DNA of 64,000 bases, from contig NW_003314270.1 in assembly GCF_000143415.4 (NCBI RefSeq), positions 1,890,290-1,954,289 on the forward strand. The letters are read 5' to 3'. Of this stretch, positions 1-10,303 are shown in pieces. The translations under genes and the position numbers were made by a program. A model generated the notes under the pieces. That model saw nothing but the letters and a program-made list of their open reading frames with translations. It made no database searches and was not told the origin of the DNA. This stretch comes from Selaginella moellendorffii (Eukaryota > Streptophyta > Lycopodiopsida > Selaginellales > Selaginellaceae). Numbering within the stretch: position 1 is the stretch's first letter; each line of letters opens with the position of its first letter.

Positions 1-528
1 GATGTCATTGATTCCTATTGCCGCGTTAAACAATCCCAAAACCAGCATTCCAATGTAATCCTTCTCGACTTTGTTTACTTTGCCTTCTGTCCTGTCCACA
101 GCCAAGCGCCTAAAGCTCGTTTAGAATGATCGCGGCAAAGAAAACGAGAATGGAGCACGTACCGATGAGCATTCCCGCTTTTGGAGAGAAGAGAAGCAAA
201 TCGGCCTTTAGTCGCACAGTGAAGTAAGGAAGCAGCGGAAGGATCTTGTGGCCAAACTTTAAAATCTCTGGGCGAAAGGAGGCGAGAAGAACACCATCGA
301 AGCTACTGTCGAATCTAAGAAAACCGAGGAAAACATGAGAAGAAGGAGCTAAAAACCACATTACTTGAGAAGCATCGAGTTGAGAACCTCTCGCACGGAA
401 GCCTCGAGATTGGAGGCGCATTTCGGATGGAGATACATGCGAATGCGAGCGCTGACGGATCGAAGCCACTCCACTCCGTCTGGATCGTCCTCCTTCCCCG
501 CGACGGCACAATGCACGGGCACAGCCAT
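1..528 (-). CDS. RPA43: RNA polymerase I subunit RPA43-like, 5' part of gene
   Basis: Plant RPA43 is the Pol I counterpart of RPB7 and helps initiation factors dock on the polymerase. The start ATG is at 528-526. Exon 1 (528-365) encodes the tip region with ARIRMYLHPK and REVLNSMLL. A GT-AG intron (364-315) joins in frame to exon 2 (from 314), which reads FDSSFDGVLLA, then LPYFTVRLKADLLLF, matching the family's FDGVVLA and PYFGVRV..LLLF blocks at the start of the OB fold. A third exon (from about 109 to the window edge) reads KVEKDYIGMLVLGLFNAAI, like the family's IHVIVLGFSAAVI. The donor of exon 2 is uncertain (GT at 162 or 158); the second keeps frame. The 3' part lies outside the window. 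Family assignment is from remembered homologues and is fairly sure. Confidence 0.8.
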
Positions 529-658
529 TCCCCACCAAAAGCCCTAGCTGGGTTTAGGGCTCCAATTTTATTAAAACTTGAGCTTCCACGTGGCTTTTAG
601 ACAGCCGTCGATACGCTATACAAGGATCGACGGCCGAGAAAGCACGACATTTGTCTGA
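529..658. promoter_or_regulatory. Divergent promoter between RPA43-like and PPR genes
   Basis: Only 130 bp separate the two start codons, so both promoters and 5' leaders must lie here or overlap the genes. A telo-box-like GGGTTTAGGGC occurs near 550. A short inverted repeat (GCCGTCGAT at about 604 and ATCGACGGC at about 626) lies upstream of the PPR start. No convincing TATA box was seen. Confidence 0.5.
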
Positions 659-2071
659 ATGAATCTCAATGTCAAGGAGTTTGCTAGAGTTTTAAAAGAG
701 TGTGGAAACCAACGAGATTTTCTCAAAGCAAAGCACCTCCACAAGGTAATTCTCAGGAACAGTGAGTTCAACCACAACAAGTACCTTGCAAATCTTGTGA
801 TTGAAATGTATGGAAAATGTGGGAGTCTGGAGGATTGTCTTGCGGCTTTCTATGAGATCGAAAGGCCTAATGTCTTCTCTTGGTGCATTCTTCTCTCTGC
901 ATATGCCAGGAATGGGCATCTTCAGCAAGCCAAGGCTGTTTTCGATCTAATGCCTGAAGTAAACATCGTAGCCTGGACTTCGCTTGTGAAGTCATACGCA
1001 GATAATGGTTTGCTGCACGAAGCAGAAAGAATGTTTTGCGAAATCAAGGCAGTTTGTAACCTTGTCTGCTGGAATTGCATGCTCGCAGCATATGCCCAAC
1101 ACAACCTTGTCGAGAAAATGGATTCAATCTTTTCTGAAATGCCTGCCCGTGATTTGTTCTCATGGAACTCGGTACTTTGGGCAAATGCTGAGTTTTGCGG
1201 TTTCGGAAAGACCAAGACCATGTTTGATGCGATGCCCGAGTGGGATATTATTTCATATAATGTGATGCTTTTGGCACATACCCACACTGGGCATATCAAC
1301 GACGTCGAGTCCCTCTTTGCTGCTATGCCCGAGCGCGACCTCGTCGGCTATAGCCAAACCATTGCAGCACACATCGTGCACAAAGATCTAGACCGAGCGA
1401 AGTTGCTGTTTGATCAATTGCCGGAGCGAGACGTGATTTCTTCCACAAGATTGCTGCAAGGGTACGTGGAATCACGAAACCTCGAGGCAGCGACAGATTG
1501 CTTCAATGCTATGCATCAACTTAGCGTCCCGTCTTACAACTTAATGGTCGTGGCATATGCCCAAGAAGGACATCTCGACTGGGCGCAAAGGGTTTTCCAC
1601 GAGATTCCCGAGAGGAGCATCGTGTCGTGGACGTCGCTGGTTGAGGCATATGCCCAGAACGGGCATCTTGGCGACGCGAGAGAGATGCTCGAGAGGATGC
1701 CCGAGAGGAATGTGGTGGCCTGGACGGCCATGGTCTCCTCGTATGCACACAATGGCTATGGACGATTGGCAATTTCAATGTTTCGGGAGATGGAGGTTAG
1801 TGGTGAGGAGGCCAACGAGGTTACCATCTTGGGTGTTCTTCTGGCGTGTAACCACAAAGGGATGCTTGTCGAGTGCTTGGGTTGCTTCAAAGGGATCAAA
1901 GAGGACTATGGTGTTACTATGGTTGTGGATCACTATCTGGCAATGGTCGTGGTTTTGGGACGGCTTGGATATGCCAAAATCGCGAGAGATTTGCTGAATT
2001 CCATGCCTTTCATCACTGACAATCCTCGAAGTTGGGAGATCTTCCTGAGGTTTTGTGAGGGATGGACTTGA
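659..2071 (+). CDS. Pentatricopeptide repeat protein, PLS-like, intronless
   Basis: A 470-aa uninterrupted ORF built of about 12 degenerate 31-36-residue repeats. Repeats end in blocks such as MPERDVI.., AYAQNGHL and VVAWTAMVSSYAHNG, the signature of plant PLS-type PPR proteins. These bind single-stranded RNA in plastids or mitochondria for editing, splicing or stability. The C-terminus stops soon after NPRSWEIFLRFC, which resembles the beginning of an E1 motif; no DYW deaminase domain follows. The N-terminus (MNLNVKEFARVLKECG) has no obvious transit peptide, so organelle targeting is not established from sequence. The absence of introns is typical of this family. The specific RNA target cannot be told. 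Confidence 0.9.
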   Translation: MNLNVKEFARVLKECGNQRDFLKAKHLHKVILRNSEFNHNKYLANLVIEMYGKCGSLEDCLAAFYEIERPNVFSWCILLSAYARNGHLQQAKAVFDLMPEVNIVAWTSLVKSYADNGLLHEAERMFCEIKAVCNLVCWNCMLAAYAQHNLVEKMDSIFSEMPARDLFSWNSVLWANAEFCGFGKTKTMFDAMPEWDIISYNVMLLAHTHTGHINDVESLFAAMPERDLVGYSQTIAAHIVHKDLDRAKLLFDQLPERDVISSTRLLQGYVESRNLEAATDCFNAMHQLSVPSYNLMVVAYAQEGHLDWAQRVFHEIPERSIVSWTSLVEAYAQNGHLGDAREMLERMPERNVVAWTAMVSSYAHNGYGRLAISMFREMEVSGEEANEVTILGVLLACNHKGMLVECLGCFKGIKEDYGVTMVVDHYLAMVVVLGRLGYAKIARDLLNSMPFITDNPRSWEIFLRFCEGWT

Positions 2072-2229
2072 GAAGCTTGAAGAAAAGTTTTGGATTTTTC
2101 AATAAATAAAAAGAGTTTAAGCGATTTAAAAGTCATGATAATTACACGTGTCCTTTAAAAGATGCATACCATAGTCATACCCATAGCCACATACCCATAC
2201 CAAGAAGGAAGAACAAGGGTGAGCACATA

Positions 2230-2861
2230 ATTATTGTCTCGCTCGAGCGCTCCTGCTTGCTCCGCCTCCGAATCCGCGCCTGGCGGGTGCTGCCAATCCC
2301 ATCGCCGTGGCGCCGCTGCTCATCTCGCGAGATTCTTCCGGATTGCGCATGGGTAAGTCGTCCTCTCCCCTCTCCGTGGAGAATTCTGGCGAGAATTTCT
2401 AGGGTTTTCGTGCCTCCCCTCTATGTCCTGGAATGGATGCGTTCTGTGCCCGAGCAGCTGGAGGATTTGTTTTCTCCTGGCTGCCTCGAGGCACTGGGCA
2501 TTGACTTTGTGGAATTGGGTTCTCTGGGTTAGGGTTAGTGTGTGAATTTGTGTGTGGATGCCTTGGCTGAGGGTCTAGTTTTGTTTCTTCCCTCTTTAGT
2601 TTTTTTTTCTGTGGAGATCGGCTGTACAGATTTAATTTTTTCTGGATGGATGGCAGGAAATAGCGATTTTGGCAGCAGTTTTTAAGTGTTGTAAGATTTT
2701 TTTCCGTAGGAAGCTTAGCTTAGGCTATGGCTGCACTCTCATAGCTAGAGCTTGCTAGAAAAAAAAAAAAAAAACAAAAAAAAAAAACAAATTGAGCTTT
2801 CTCTCTCTCTCTCTCTCTGACACTCTTCTCATGTTTTAGGTGGAGGAATATTTTTGGGAGA
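2230..2861 (+). promoter_or_regulatory. 5' leader and leader intron of CID7-like gene
   Basis: This stretch has no coding ORF of its own. A good donor (GTAAGT at 2353) and acceptor (TTTTAG ending 2839) define a probable 487-nt 5'UTR intron, much longer than coding introns nearby. It holds an A-rich tract (about 2760-2790) and a (TC)n run (about 2800-2818). Leader introns of this size often raise expression in plants; that role is inference here. Confidence 0.5.
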
Positions 2862-4659
2862 ATGTCACTTGTAACAAATCGGAGCAGTGGTTCTGTTGTT
2901 GCTCTAGACGAGCCTCCCGACAACGGATTGTCGAAGAAGCTTGCTCGGCTGAGCTTGAATCCTGATGCTCAGGAGTTTGTACCATCGTCCTCAAGAACAT
3001 CAGTGAGTGCTGGAAACTCGGGCTCTAATGGTGCTGCTTCCGAGGCTAGAAGTAAAGCTAACGTTGACAGCTCCAGCAATCCCAACGCTTCCGATGACGA
3101 GTTTAGACAGTTTTGGCGATCGCAGCTCCCGGACGATCTCATTACCGACTCAGACTTTTCCTCGGAGATTTACTCGCCAACCAACCAATATGACCAGCAG
3201 CAGGCGCGCGACTTTGACGTAAATTTTGGTGGAAGAACTGGTGGCCCGCGAAGGAGCGAAAGAACAAATGGTTAGTACGCTCTTGAGTGTTATTATCCTT
3301 CTTATCAATCTGATGTTGTTTGAGGTTCATATTCGCAAGACGAGAAGAGTGCTCACTCCTGGCCGGCTAATGGGAGTACTGATGGTGTGGAGTTGGAACA
3401 GTCCCCAGATGAGATTCACCCGCTTACTTTACTCGCGACCGAGTTTCCAAATTTTGGTGTCCAGAGCTTGTCCGACATTTATTCCGCTACCGGGTGTGAC
3501 TTGAGCCTGACGATAGAGATGCTAACGCAACTCGAAGTAAGCTCCTTTTCTTTTTCGTTTCTGGTAGAATGTGACTCTTGCTTTTCATGTCAGCTTCAAG
3601 AGGAAGGTGCACCATCTCGACGTACTTCACGTCCAGCTGCTGTACCCTCCTTGACCCCCACAGATTTTCCATCTCTACCGGGTGTAGAAATTATCAACGG
3701 ACTGTCGGGTCATCAAGAAACGCGTCCCATGAGTTCTCAAAGACCGATGGAGCTGGCTACTTCACTTCGCCGGTTTGGCCCTGGGGAACAAGGCATAGAT
3801 TTTGCAGCGGTTGTGAGAAAACAGGCACAGCAGGCTGTTCATCAGCAACCTTCACATTGGCCATTCGAGAGAAGTGCTGGAGATATCACCATCGGGCCGG
3901 GGCGGTCTTCGGCGGCGCAGAGCCTCGGTGTCTATGGCTTTAACAGTCGTCCTCCGCAGCAACCCTGGCTTGAAACAGGAGAAGCTGTGGGTAAGTCCGT
4001 GACAAATCTCGGCCCTACTCTACCGTTTTCCATTGGATTGCAGCGAGCATGTACAGTGATATGAGGGAGGAAGCTCGGGACCATGCGCGTGTTCGAAATG
4101 CCTACTTTGAACAGGTACTTCGTTTTTCGAAGTTGGCTTGCTTAGTAGTTTCTCTCTCTCGTTTTTGTTTCCAGGCTCGACAAGCTTACCTTGTCGGCAA
4201 CAAAGCACTGGCTAAGGAGCTGAGTGCCAAAGGCCAGTGGCACAACGAGCAAATGAAAAACGCTCATGGAAAAGCCGCCGAGGCCATCTTCCACCAGAGG
4301 TTCGTCTCTTTTTTTTTCTCTCTCTCTCTCTCTTCAACTAAAAGTCCAAATGTTTCAACTCCAGGAATGCGTCGCTGCTTCATCTGGCTCGCGATGGCAA
4401 CAGGATGATCGACTTGCACGGGCTTCACGTCGGCGAGGCGATCCCTCTGCTGCGGCGAGAGCTCTCGGCGCTGAGAATAGCGAGCCGAGTGACCTCCAAG
4501 CGGCAGTGTGTCTACGTTTGCGTGGGGACGGGCCACCACACCAAAGGCTCGCGGACTCCAGCTCGCGTGCCCATCGCCATTGAGCGGTATCTCGCCGAGG
4601 ACGAGCGGCTCCAGTTCTCGGAGGTCCAGCCGGGGATGCTGCGCGTGTTTGTCCAGTGA
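2862..4659 (+). CDS. CID7: CID7-like protein: PAM2 motif, CUE, DUF1771 and SMR domain
   Basis: Six exons (2862-3270, 3340-3536, 3594-3990, 4044-4114, 4175-4299, 4365-4659) give a 497-aa protein with all phases consistent. In order: a PAM2 motif (SLNPDAQEFVPSS, residues about 31-43), which binds the MLLE domain of poly(A)-binding protein; a CUE-like segment (LATEFPNFGVQSLSDIYSAT.., about 160-200); a DUF1771 helix pair (EEARDHARVRNAYFEQARQAY..., about 345-395); and a C-terminal SMR domain with IDLHGLHV and the G-[TS]-G-x-H signature as GTGHHTKG. This is the architecture of Arabidopsis CID7 (CTC-interacting domain), linking PABP to a possible SMR nuclease or RNA-binding activity in the cytoplasm. 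Confidence 0.92.
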
Positions 4660-5054
4660 AGCGGCGAGCGAACAAACACGCGCGAGCAAAAGGCATCGCC
4701 AACTTTGTGAATTAACAACCTGTTTTGTTTTGTACACTTTGCAGCAGCACCAAGCAAGCAAGCAAGAAGGAGAAGTCACAGTTTCAACAAAGAACAAGAG
4801 AGAGAAGAGATTGAAAAGCCGAGAAAACATCATGGTCGTTTGTCATTGGAAGAATTTTTTGTATCGCTTTGGTAGCGTTAGCTATTTAATCTGTATATTA
4901 TGTAAAAACACAAAAGCCTGGTGCTCTGAGAAGTTGGCCACCTTTTTCCATTGTAGAGAAAATGAGAACGAACTTTGCTTCGATCAAACGAAACAAAAAT
5001 AATTTTTCTTGGAAAACAAAAAGCCACATGGAATCGAGCGAATCGATCACAGTG
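4660..5054. other. Convergent 3' spacer between CID7-like and SHMT
   Basis: The two genes end tail to tail 395 bp apart. The stretch is AT-rich and holds 3'UTR material for both; no further ORF or RNA gene was recognised. Confidence 0.5.
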
Positions 5055-6968
5055 TCAGTGGTACTTCATGCTCGTCACGTCGAAGCCGGGCATGTCAAAA
5101 GAGGTGGCGAATTTTTCCACCTCGGCCTTGAGATTTGCGAGCTCCTTGTTGTCCACCAGTCCCTTGTTGAAGTCACGCAGCATCTTACCGTGTTGTTTCT
5201 GGATGGCGAGCGTGATGTCAATCGCCCGTCCCAGGAACTCGGCGATTTGCTCGAAGTCTTTCTCCTTGAGACCTCTTGCGGTCATGGCCGGCGCTCCTGT
5301 CCATTGCAAATAAGTTGGTTTCTCGCCAAATCTAAAGAAACATGATTTATCTCACCAACACGGACGCCTCCAGGCGCAAGAGCACTGCTATCTCCAAACA
5401 CCGCGTTCTTGTTAAGTGTTATGTGAGCGAGCTCGCACACCTTCTCGACCTTGTTTCCTGTCGAAGTAAAAACGATGGTTTGTTTTCGTTCTTCCAGCTG
5501 CGAGAGGAATTTACGTACCAGTTAGAGCGAGCGGACGCAAGTCCCAGAGGATGAGATGGTTCTCGGTGCCGTCAGTTACTATCTTGTATCCCTTCTTCAT
5601 GAGCGCGTCCCCGAGAGCCGCTGCATTGGCCCGGATTTGCTTCGCGTACACCTTAAACTCGGGTGTATTGACTTGCTTCAGTGCCACGGCCAGAGCAGCG
5701 ATCTGATGGTTGTGCGGTCCTCCCTGGAGCGATGGAAACACAGCAAAGTTGACCTTGTCCTCGAAGTCGTAGTTTTCTTCCGTTGTCTGGCCCTTCTTGG
5801 GAGGCTTGGGGCCCTTTCGGTAAAAGATCATGCCGGCTCTTGGTCCTCTCAGGCTCTTGTGCGTGGTCGTCGTCACAATGTCGCAGTGCTCGAACGGACT
5901 CTTTGCCTCCTGGAATGTTTGGAATTTATGAGAAACAATCACAAAAGCCAAAATTCTTGAAGAGGACCACCACAAAAAAAAACATAGGACACGCACAAAG
6001 TTCCAGAAATATCAGCACGACCACCACCATGAAATCTCAGCGCAAACAATCCAAATTCACCCATCTCGAGAACTTGAGAACTTCCAACAGGAAATCATTC
6101 AATCCAAATGCAGAACAAAAGAGTTCCAGAAATCTCAGCACGAGCAGCAAAGAAAGTCGCTTGTGAAATCTCAACTCAAACAATCCAAATTCGCACGCAG
6201 ACATCTCGTAAACTTGAAAGCTTCCCACAAGAAACCATCCAATCCAAATGCAGACATAAACCAGATTTAAAAATCCAAATGCTCACTCACCTCGGCAGCC
6301 ACGAGCCCGCTAATGTGAGCCATGTCACAGAGAAGTAGAGCTCCACATTTGTCCGCAATAGCGCGAAGCCTGGCATAGTCCCAGTCCCTTGGATACGCGC
6401 TACCGCCGCAGATGATAAGCTTGGGCCGGAAATCCATAGCTTTCTCCTCGAGCCGGTCGTAGTCAATGTAGCCGGTCTTGGGATCCACTTTGTATGGCAA
6501 GCTCTCGAAGTAGATCGATGTGGCCGAGATCTTCTTACCCCCAGATGTGTAGTAGCCGTGGGTGAGATGGCCACCGGATGGGAGATCCAAGCCCATAATC
6601 CGGCTATGCGGCTCAAGAACAGCAGTGTAGGCGGCGAAATTCGCCGGGCTTCCAGAGTAGGGCTGGACATTCACACCCCACCTCTCCGGATCGAGGCGAT
6701 AAGCCTGCAGCGCCCTGGATCGGCACAGATTCTCGATCTGGTCGATGAACTCGTTGCCGCCGTAGTAGCGATTGCCGGGTATACCTTCCGAGTACTTGTT
6801 GGTGAGCGCGCTGCCCAGCGCCTCGATCACCGCCTGCGACGTGAAGTTCTCCGACGCGATGAGCTCGATCCCCTTCCACTGCCGCGCCTTCTCATGCTCG
6901 ATCAGGTCGAAAATCTCCTCGTCCACAGCGCTCAGCGGCTGATTCCCCCACTCCTTGACGGATGCCAT
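5055..6968 (-). CDS. SHMT: Serine hydroxymethyltransferase, cytosolic type
   Basis: Makes glycine and 5,10-methylene-THF from serine and THF with PLP. Four exons (6968-6291, 5909-5519, 5457-5356, 5296-5055) give 470 aa, the usual length of plant cytosolic SHM4-type enzymes. Family blocks are all present: [37 protein letters not shown], the PLP-lysine block [16 protein letters not shown] (here [14 protein letters not shown]) and [20 protein letters not shown]. The start was set at 6968 ([12 protein letters not shown]), matching cytosolic isoforms. The frame stays open upstream to 7184, but that extension has no family match and is most likely leader sequence. Intron 1 (6290-5910, 381 nt) is unusually long for this region and carries a diverged tandem repeat. 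Confidence 0.95.
6000..6254. repeat. Diverged tandem duplication inside SHMT intron 1
   Basis: Two adjacent units, about 6000-6114 and 6123-6254, share the ordered blocks GTTCCAGAAAT.TCAGCACGA, GAAATCTCA, CAAACAATCCAAATTC, CATCTCG, AACTTGA and AATCCAAATGCAGA. They differ by substitutions and small indels. The duplication explains the extra length of this intron. Confidence 0.75.
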
Positions 6969-7570
6969 GGCCGACGAGAGAGGCGAGCGAAATCTAGCTC
7001 GCTGGAGAGCTGGGATCTGGAAAATCTGCCCCCGCAAAACCCTGGCGCCCTTCTTGCTCTTCGCGCGGCTGTGACAATGAGAACAAACTGGGAAATGCGC
7101 TACATACAAAAGCTCATGAACTTTCAACTGCATTGGATGCTTGGGTTGGCGTCCGGAAGCATCCCGGCCCTTGGCTCCTGCCAAAGCAACAGTGGCCGTC
7201 GATCGACATCCGCTGTGTGGACCATAGAACCCAGAATGGTAGCTAGCTTGAGAGTAGTCGCTGGAAAATCACCAAACCTTCGTCCACAGTAACTTACATG
7301 AAATTCGAGTTTTTAATGCTGGATCCAGTCTAGCTTGCGCTGAAAATCTTGTACAACAACGTGCACTGAACACAATCTTAGAAAACTCGATGCGACAAAA
7401 GTTTACCCCAGCGATCTGTCATTCCAGTCGAAATGCATCAGCTACTTCCTGTATGGTAGAACGAACTAAACGAAAGCGATGTCTGATCGAGACGCAAGAA
7501 TCTCTGAAGGAACCGTAGCTACCTCAAACTCCCGGGAAAATGGAGAAAACTTTTGACAAAACTTTTGCTG
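6969..7570. other. Spacer: SHMT promoter side and DRC2 3' end
   Basis: Lies upstream of SHMT and downstream of DRC2, both on the minus strand. It should hold the SHMT promoter and leader. No clear TATA box, ORF or RNA gene was found. Confidence 0.4.
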
Positions 7571-10127
7571 CTACGCTCGAACTTTTCCGATCGAGGACAC
7601 CATCTGTGTGTGAAAACGAAGTACGATTGTGAACAACTCAAAGCTACTGCCAGAAAAAAACGAAAAAGAAGAAGAGAACTTTCAAGACATACCAGTAGCG
7701 TGTTCATGGGTCCTTTGAGAACATTGTCGTTGACAGTGATGCCGTCGAGATACTGTGTGAGAGCGGACTGGAGGCGGAAGTTTTCAGCGGCGACTCTTTT
7801 CTTCTCGAGATCGAGTGCCATCTTGTCGAGCAAGACCTGGTAAAAAAGACGAAAGCATCAAAACTGGACTGCGAATTCTACGAACATGTACCTTGTTGTA
7901 GCGCTGTTGAAACTGGGAGAGATAATTCCACTCTTCGACTTCGCTCCCAGATTTATCGGTGGCATAAGCTGCGGGCCTGTAGACCTCCTCCTGTTTCTCC
8001 AGCTTTTCGCCATGAAACAAAATTCGTGGCTTCTCTGTTATAGTGACGCTTCTCTTTTGTCCTTTCACCTTGGTGTCAACAACGTCATCGGCCGTATCTG
8101 AACAGAACATCGATTAGTTACAAGGAAAAGAATATTGTATGAGGTTACCATCGTCTTCTGGCAAGAGGTCAGGCATAATAGAACGACTGCAATGCAAAGG
8201 ATCAAACGGGAAAATCCTTTCATGCTCCGTTTCCAGCTGCTTGAGAGAAAACAAGTGTTTGAATAACTGTGATACTACAAAACTATGTACCTTGCAGTTA
8301 AGATCTCCAAGCCTGATGATGCGGTCGGACACTTCCAGCTTACCAGTAAGATCTAGTCTCGCTTCCTCGCTCATTTTCGATATTTCCTGCAAAATATGTT
8401 TCAGATGCAAAAAGGGAGAGGACTCGAATACGAACCTTGAGTTTTATGTGCTCGGAATTTCTCATTTTCAAGAGCTTCTTCTTGAGTTCTTGATAATGCT
8501 GGTTGACAGAATCTTTCTGGTCGCGAAGTGCCTTGTTTATTCCTTCCCATTCTCGGCTGTTTAACCCCCTGGGTGAGAACTCTGATCCTAATAGCGCCGT
8601 TGTCAAAGAACCTGTTCGTGGCTATCTTTGCCCGCCAGTAAGAAATGCTTTCATGTATATGGATGAGCTTTCTCATTCTTTGCTCAATTAGCTTCGCAGT
8701 AACCTTGTCCTTTTCGATCATCCTCTTAAATGCCTGTGTCTTTGTATCTGTACTTGACAGATAGGACTGTGACGGAGATGCAGAATGTGAGTTAGTCGTA
8801 GAAATCCACAGCAAAAAGTAGTACCTGATGTGTCTGCTCCAAGCGCCGCTCGAGTTCTTCTATTGCATTCTCAAGTGAAATTTTCAGGACGTTGTATTCC
8901 TCCATGTTCTTGTTCTGAAACAGGCGAAAAGCAAACCAAAATGAATGCAATCTCATAGAAAGGCGGAGTTACTTTGAGCTCTTCGCGGTTGGCCTCAAAC
9001 TCTTGACGCATCTCTGTTTCAGCCTCTTTGAATTCCGCTTCCATTGCAGCCATCATATCATTCAATACCTATATAGAACTGAAGAAGACGTTGAGATTGA
9101 GTTAAACTAGTCTGTCTTACCTTTTTCTGCTTGTCATGGGCCCTGACAACATCCATCTTTTCATTGTTGAAATCTGTGGAAAGTTCATGAAGACGATTCT
9201 GGAACTCCTCGTCCATACCCTGTCACCATAAATTATAGACATCCAGACGAAATGACTCAAGAAAAAGTTACCTTCAAACGAGAATAATGCAAATCAATCA
9301 GACCATCAACGATGTGCAAATGTTTGCTGAATAGCATGAGATGCTGTCCTTCGGACTCCTCCAGCTCCTTGAACAATGACGAGATGAGTGCATCTTTCCT
9401 CCTAACCTGAAGAACAGCATACATAAAAGGAGTTTTCTCAGAAGTATTTTCATGGCAAACCTGAAAATCGTGCTCTTCCGAGCACTGCATGACTTCCTCC
9501 CGCAGCTCCTTGGTTTTATCTTGTCGAAGTATTTCTCTCCATTTAGCATGAATTTCTCGCGTGTTATCTTTCGTATATCGCTCCTCTCTTTCCTAAAACA
9601 TGGCAGATTCGAGAAATCAGAGCTTGAACAAAATGTAATGAACCAGAAAACTTGCCTGAAGCTGCACTAAGCGAGCACGCTGTTCCGCTTCTTTTTTCTT
9701 CCGTGCTTCTTCAGCCTGTTGAGAAAGACAAGCGTAATGAACTAAATAACCACGAGTGTCACCTTGAGAGTCATCATCTGTGCCTTGAGCTTCTTCTCCT
9801 CCGGCGTCATCTTCTTTCCCTGCGGAAAAAATCTCAGCTAAATCAATACGAAAGAAATCGTAGAGCTGAGAAGTCATGAAGCAAAAAGAGTTTTTGAGCT
9901 AGCGACGTGTGTTGAATTTCTTTATCGACAGTGAAAGCAAGAATTCTACAGATTGAGCTACTTCTAGAAACGATTTCAATGAGAGCTAAGATTCTCCATG
10001 GCTAGAAGGACAATTTGTTGTTAAGAACGCTACAAGAGCTACTCAAATGAGAGATGAAAGAGACAGGAGCTTCTCCTCGAATCGAGAGGAAAGATTGCGC
10101 AGGCAAGAGTCACATTACCTTGGCCAT
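7571..10127 (-). CDS. DRC2: Dynein regulatory complex subunit 2 (CCDC65/FAP250)
   Basis: A structural coiled-coil subunit of the nexin-dynein regulatory complex of motile cilia and flagella. About 12 small exons run from ATG 10127 (MAK, then GKKMTPEEKKLKAQ) to a stop at 7571. Reading them in order gives coiled coil: KKKEAEQRARLVQLQ, REIHAKWREILRQDKTKELR, KDALISSLFKELEESEGQH, HLHIVDGLIDLHYSRLK and later FRLQSALTQYLDGITVNDNV. These follow the order of animal CCDC65 (W(R)..LR..K..EL; L...L.EAEEQ...ALR.H; R.L...L.QYLDGISV). The last exon (NTLL, then MVSSIGKVRA) corresponds to the family's NPL..VN tail. Its presence implies flagellated sperm, so the plant is not a flowering plant. Some splice sites were not individually proven. 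Confidence 0.85.
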
Positions 10128-10303
10128 GGCTGGGGATGCCGGAAGGAATGGCGAAGAAATCCCAAAGCCCTAGCTATGGCGCCAACCGGCATTCAAAGAC
10201 CGATGCCACATCACAAATAGTGCGCTACACACGTGGACGTCGGAGATGTCATAAGGGATTTTCGCGAGATAGGGTTTGTGGCGGAGGGTTCGAGTGATGC
10301 AGT
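10128..10303. promoter_or_regulatory. Divergent promoter between DRC2 and CstF77
   Basis: 176 bp between opposite start codons, one gene for the sperm axoneme and one housekeeping gene. No TATA box was recognised; AGCCCTAGC and GATAGGGTTTGTGG motifs are present. Confidence 0.45.

Noticed and set aside
4264-4833. 189-aa minus-strand ORF
   Set aside because: Antisense to the SMR-domain exon of the CID7-like gene.
6969-7184. N-terminal extension of SHMT ([11 protein letters not shown]...)
   Set aside because: In frame, but without family homology or a good transit-peptide pattern; the cytosolic-type start at 6968 aligns with known isoforms.
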